This document shows, piece after piece, positions 62,451-64,000 of a stretch of 64,000 nt of DNA (position 1 is the first letter of the stretch; the number at the start of each line of letters is the position of its first letter). The translations under genes were made by a program, and so were the position numbers. The DNA is from Candidatus Krumholzibacteriota bacterium (GTDB lineage: Bacteria > Krumholzibacteriota > Krumholzibacteriia > JAJRXK01). The stretch spans positions 62,001 through 126,000 of the forward strand of contig JAJDAC010000007.1 of NCBI GenBank assembly GCA_029262065.1, in the 5' to 3' direction. The notes below the pieces were generated by a model. That model searched no databases. It was not told the origin of the DNA and worked only from the letters and a program-made list of their open reading frames with translations.

Positions 62451-62479
62451 ACGGGGGGCGCCTTGGTAGCGCCCCCCGT
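62451..62479 (-). terminator. Rho-independent terminator after the repeat protein gene
   Basis: Perfect 11-bp arms (ACGGGGGGCGC / GCGCCCCCCGT) with a 7-base loop are followed on the minus strand by T5G. It lies 30 bases after the stop at 62510. Confidence 0.88.
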
Positions 62480-62509
62480 CTTGAGTACGGTGGTTCGGAT
62501 CAGTTCCGA

Positions 62510-64000
62510 TCACTTCGCCTTTTTGACCGTGATTCCCCACCCCATGGGGTCATCGGGGCGGCGATCGTTCCAGCCCTCGAACGAGTGCGATCCGTCGGTC
62601 TCATACACGACCTCGTAGGTGCCCGCCGGCAGCTCGATCTCGTCGTCGATCATGCGGTTCTTGCTGGCGCCCCCGGCGTGATCGGTGTCGCGATAGTCCA
62701 TTTCCCAGACGGTTCGATTGCGTTCGCGATCACGGATGAAACCGTAGTCGTACATGTGTCCCGAGCTACCTTCGCCCAGCGCGTAGATCTGCACGCGCGT
62801 GGTCTCGGTCAACTCGAACCGCTCACGTTCGCGCTCGTGGTCACCGACCCGAACGATGCGAGCCAGAACCCCACTTTCACGTTTCAGATCCTCGGCGGCA
62901 ATCAGCGCAAAGCCACCGTCGTTGCCACCCGACGGATAGATCCGCATGCCCCAAGCGTCGCCATCAAACGGCGCCGCGGAGTTCCAATCGTCGAAAGCAT
63001 GTGAGTCGTCGGCTACGTAGAACGCTATGTAGTCACCCGCGGGCAGGCGAACCAGGTCGTCGAACATGACGTTCTTCTCGCTGCCGCCGGCCGGAACCAC
63101 ATTCCGATCGTCCATTTCCCAGACGGTCTGTCCGGTCTCGGCGTCGGCAATCCAACCGTAGTCGTGAAAGTCCCAATGGTCGGAGGTGGCTTCACCCAAC
63201 GCATACACGTGCAGGTCAGCGTCGCGGGATAGACGAAATCCACGCTCGAAGAAGTCTCCGTCACGGGCCCGGCTGAAATCAATCAGCGGCTCGCCCCGCT
63301 CGGCCACGTCGAACATGGAGAAGCTCGAAGCATTGAAGTCGCGTCCGGGCAACAGCGTGATGCCCCAGTTCAACGGATCGTGCGGAGGATTCGCGTTGAA
63401 CTGTTCGAAAGAATGCGAATCATCGGTGCCGTAGTACAGCATGTAGCGACCGGCATCGAGGCGAACGTCCCGGTCGATCAGACGGTTCTTGCGCGCGCCG
63501 CCGGCGTTCTTGCCCCGGCGATCACTCCCGTCCCAAACGCGCTTGCCCGTATCCGCGTTTACGATCCAACCAAAGTCGGCCGCGTTGTCGTCGCCGCGCC
63601 CATACTCGAGCGTGGCGTAGATGCGCACCGAGCCTTCCTGTGAAAGTGAAAACCCCTGCTTCACCAATTGCGAGTCGCCCAGTTGCGTCGCCCGGAACAG
63701 GGCGCCGGGCAAGCCACCGTCTACCTCGAAGGTACGCACATCGCCGCCGGAAAGATCCGAGGACGTCAGGGTGACCCGGCAATCGCGCAGGTCTTCCTCT
63801 ACTTCTTCCAGGTCGCGCGACATACGGCGCCACTCCCGCGACGATTCTTTTCGATTGTCGCGATCGCGCAGGTTCGCGATCCATCCGTGGCCCGAGTACT
63901 GATACAGCTCATACTGGCCGGCATCCAGTTTCAGCGACACCTCGGCCATGCGCAGCGTGCGACTGCGTTCGTAGCGCTCGGTATCTTCACCGTACAGAAC
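62510..64000 (-). CDS. Repeat protein of unknown function, C-terminal part (5' end outside window)
   Basis: The frame is open to the right edge, so the true start is not in the window; 497 residues are visible. At least three copies of a module of about 110-150 residues can be read. Each has FxLSxxxxVxIYALGE, DYGWI.D..TG..VW.MDDR, AGG..KNRMID, LPAG.Y...Y.TDDSHSFE.WN and DP..WGI. A partial earlier copy (AEVSLKLDAGQYELYQYSGHGWIAN) and a charged segment precede them. Conserved Trp, His and Asp could be structural or ligand-binding. I do not recognise the family. The repeated AGG-KNR-DSHSF pattern suggests a beta-sandwich for exported proteins. Confidence 0.7.
   Translation of the reverse strand, partial: VLYGEDTERYERSRTLRMAEVSLKLDAGQYELYQYSGHGWIANLRDRDNRKESSREWRRMSRDLEEVEEDLRDCRVTLTSSDLSGGDVRTFEVDGGLPGALFRATQLGDSQLVKQGFSLSQEGSVRIYATLEYGRGDDNAADFGWIVNADTGKRVWDGSDRRGKNAGGARKNRLIDRDVRLDAGRYMLYYGTDDSHSFEQFNANPPHDPLNWGITLLPGRDFNASSFSMFDVAERGEPLIDFSRARDGDFFERGFRLSRDADLHVYALGEATSDHWDFHDYGWIADAETGQTVWEMDDRNVVPAGGSEKNVMFDDLVRLPAGDYIAFYVADDSHAFDDWNSAAPFDGDAWGMRIYPSGGNDGGFALIAAEDLKRESGVLARIVRVGDHERERERFELTETTRVQIYALGEGSSGHMYDYGFIRDRERNRTVWEMDYRDTDHAGGASKNRMIDDEIELPAGTYEVVYETDGSHSFEGWNDRRPDDPMGWGITVKKAK

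Overview
The window is GC-rich bacterial chromosome, almost gap-free, with 56 protein genes (the first and last cut by the window ends), six tRNA genes and an SRP RNA. Several features point to a diderm of the FCB superphylum or a neighbouring lineage (Krumholzibacteriota, Eisenbacteria, Latescibacterota or similar): exported proteins ending in a FlgD-like Ig domain with a YPNPFNP-type motif, an MglA/MglB pair, SpoVG, outer-membrane barrels, TonB/ExbBD, AsmA and lipoproteins. No 16S rRNA or complete phylogenetic marker set was analysed, so the lineage is an inference. I see no phage, insertion sequence, CRISPR array or plasmid signature.

Layout. 1-8086 holds housekeeping operons on the minus strand: S6-S18-L9 followed by phosphomannomutase and mannose-1-phosphate guanylyltransferase, then rplY-pth-hppA, prs and spoVG. 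ispE, a DUF362 protein, a UbiA-type prenyltransferase, a polyprenyl-phosphate sugar transferase and a GT4 glycosyltransferase (8166-13681) form an isoprenoid/surface-glycan block. The pgpA-cinA-(ThpR-like)-recA-recX block lies at 13659-18062. ffs-dnaX-ybaB-recR-mglB-mglA occupies 18269-22520. A tRNA district (Ala, four Ser isoacceptors, Arg) surrounds tadA and a set of exported proteins at 22579-30390. 30515-42099 is one long minus-strand series: VCBS-repeat protein, TonB-like protein, ExbB, ExbD, lipoprotein, outer-membrane barrel, TPR protein, MnmA and an AsmA-like protein. 42398-49592 mixes an outer-membrane protein, ComM, dipeptide epimerase, a 56-residue histone-fold protein, a BtpA-family protein, a Ser/Thr kinase and a Nudix CoA pyrophosphatase. 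49855-54439 contains a large lamin-tail protein and an exosortase H-type sorting locus. 54557-64000 carries hflK-hflC, an adenylate cyclase, a penicillin-acylase-like protein, an M1 peptidase lipoprotein and a repeat protein cut by the window end.

Most notable system. At 52689-54439 an exosortase with Cys/Arg/His active-site residues and an associated membrane protein diverge from a small cupredoxin. The cupredoxin ends in an IPTL-CTERM-type sorting signal (VPTLGEWA, hydrophobic helix, RRR). Enzyme, accessory protein and candidate substrate therefore share one divergent promoter region. Other notable items are the tiny histone-fold gene at 46194-46364 with its own terminator, the degenerate ThpR/LigT homolog in the recA operon, tandem repeats that follow two unrelated genes but share a core, and the C-terminal repeat protein at the right end. 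All function calls come from reading motifs by eye; no database search was run.
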